Assembly: GCA_030635405.1 (NCBI GenBank)
Contig: DAOVZA010000077.1
Coordinates: 1 to 7,851 of the forward strand
Origin: Desulfocapsa sp.
GTDB lineage: Bacteria > Desulfobacterota > Desulfobulbia > Desulfobulbales > Desulfocapsaceae
Reading direction: 5' to 3'
DNA: 7,851 nt
Notes under the pieces: model-generated
Seen by the model: the letters and a program-made list of their open reading frames with translations, nothing else
What the model was told of the DNA's origin: nothing
The model's database searches: none
Part shown: positions 7,166 through 7,851 of the stretch, one piece after another
Numbering within the stretch: the stretch's first letter is position 1
How the letters are laid out: every line of letters starts with the position of its first letter
Position numbers and translations under genes: made by a program

Positions 7166-7242
7166 TGGTACACCCAGTAGGATTCGAACCTACGACTCCC
7201 GGATTCGAAGTCCGGTGCTCTATCCAGCTGAGCTATGGGTGC
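7166..7242 (-). tRNA. tRNA-Arg (anticodon TCG)
   Basis: The minus strand folds into a complete 77-base cloverleaf. The acceptor stem is GCACCCA with TGGGTGT (first pair G-U), the D stem GCTC/GAGC, the anticodon stem CCGGA/TCCGG, the variable loop GAGTC, and the T stem GTAGG/CCTAC with loop TTCGAAT. The anticodon loop CTTCGAA gives anticodon TCG (genomic 7208-7206), which reads arginine CGA and perhaps other CGN codons. Discriminator A is at 7169 and CCA is encoded at 7168-7166. It converges with the upstream kinase gene, 34 bases apart. No duplicated tRNA end suggesting an integrated element is seen. Confidence 0.97.
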
Positions 7243-7498
7243 ATATTGTGAATAAAACGCTTAGATAAAAAATCGAATAGTTATTCATCTAAAACAGTGA
7301 AAAACTATTACACCAAACCCTGTTTTACCGCAAGCTTTCTTCCCTCTCTCATAAAAGTTACTAAAAAAGTAATCCTCTTGCAGGTCTCTAACCATACTAT
7401 TAGCTAATCTTATTTGACTTACATCCAGCCATTTCATAAGATTGAATTATACAACAAAGTGTCATGCGATTTAATTGCCTCAAGTGCGGCGTAATGTC
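7243..7498. other. AT-rich intergenic spacer, no gene recognised
   Basis: The spacer separates the minus-strand tRNA from the plus-strand sensor gene, so it should carry promoters for both, but none is convincing by eye. It holds several short inverted repeats: AAAACAG/CTGTTTT (7291-7297 and 7320-7326), AATCTTAT/ATAAGATT (7406-7413 and 7436-7443), and GAATA-GT-TATTC (7275-7286). Each is too short and AT-rich to call a terminator or operator. No open frame with a coding look was found. Confidence 0.5.
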
Positions 7499-7510
7499 AT
7501 GGAAATCCGG

Positions 7511-7851
7511 ATGAAAAAAAAGAGAAGTTTGATTGGAGTGATTCAGTTTGGTGTATGTCTTTTGACGTCTCTTTCTGTTATTGCAATTGGTTCATTATGG
7601 CTTAATGAGAGTATTAAATATTCTCAAACAAAAAAAACAGACATCCGTGACACCTATCTGAATGAACGGGAAAGTGAAATTAAAGAAGAGGTTCAGCATG
7701 TCATCAGATATGTTGAACATGAAAGATCCAGATTAGAAAAAAGAATACGGAAAGAAGTTCAGAACAGGACTGAAGAGGCTTATCAGATTGCACAGCATAT
7801 CTATGAGCAGAATGAAAAAGATCTTAAACTTAGTGAAATTGAAAAATTGAT
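7511..7851 (+). CDS. Membrane-anchored sensor, probable Cache-type, N-terminal part only
   Basis: The frame is open to the window edge (113 codons from this ATG). The product starts with a basic MKKKRS segment and one hydrophobic helix (about 7-30), a typical signal anchor. A long charged helical stretch follows (about 45-113; it includes EIKEEVQHVIRYVEHERSR and EAYQIAQHIYEQN). This pattern resembles the first helix of periplasmic Cache sensor domains common in deltaproteobacterial kinases, chemoreceptors and cyclase-type receptors. The family call rests on pattern memory and the output domain is outside the window, so the type of receptor is unknown. The start could be the ATG at 7499, four codons earlier in frame. 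I prefer 7511 because GGA at 7501-7503 lies seven bases before it, although that site is weak. Confidence 0.7.
   Translation, partial: MKKKRSLIGVIQFGVCLLTSLSVIAIGSLWLNESIKYSQTKKTDIRDTYLNERESEIKEEVQHVIRYVEHERSRLEKRIRKEVQNRTEEAYQIAQHIYEQNEKDLKLSEIEKL

Noticed and set aside
7166..7242. tRNA-Arg as an attachment site of an integrated element
   Set aside because: No integrase gene and no second copy of the tRNA 3' end are present in the window.
7291..7326. AAAACAG/CTGTTTT inverted repeat as a terminator
   Set aside because: The stem is seven pairs, AT-rich, with a 22-base loop, and no gene ends toward it.

Overview
The window looks like chromosome of an anaerobic Desulfobacterota-type (former deltaproteobacterial) Gram-negative. 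Three things suggest this: a methylenetetrahydrofolate reductase fused to a cysteine-rich MetV-like domain, as expected where C1-folate chemistry feeds a Wood-Ljungdahl type pathway; a KDO transferase for lipopolysaccharide; and NtrC-type and Cache-type sensors. The lineage is inferred from protein character only, and no genus is claimed. The DNA is AT-rich by eye.

Layout. Positions 1-241 carry no gene but hold a large imperfect palindrome (about 83-251, core 150-205) that runs into the stop codon of waaA. Positions 242-6008 on the minus strand hold four genes read from right to left: the MetF-MetV fusion, a membrane histidine kinase, a sigma-54-activating response regulator, and waaA/kdtA. 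Gaps are 85, 18 and 33 bases, so they probably form one transcription unit that ends at the palindrome. Divergently, 6067-7131 on the plus strand encodes an APH-fold kinase resembling the AmgK (amino sugar kinase) family. It converges on a complete tRNA-Arg(TCG) on the minus strand (7166-7242). A 256-268 base AT-rich spacer follows. A new plus-strand gene then begins near 7499/7511 and is cut by the window end; it looks like a membrane-anchored Cache-type sensor.

How the genes fit together. The kinase and regulator form a standard cognate pair: phosphoryl transfer from His286 of the kinase to Asp57 of the regulator, which then drives sigma-54 RNA polymerase through its GAFTGA loop. No convincing sigma-54 promoter is visible in the intergenic gaps, so the target is probably outside the window. 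Co-transcription with the folate reductase and waaA may reflect shared control or simple housekeeping linkage. WaaA and possibly the APH-like kinase both touch envelope sugars, but a pathway link is inference.

I did not find a clearly new multi-gene system. The best leads are the palindromic element at the left edge, the unstudied signal of the operon-embedded two-component system, and the orphan AmgK-like kinase.
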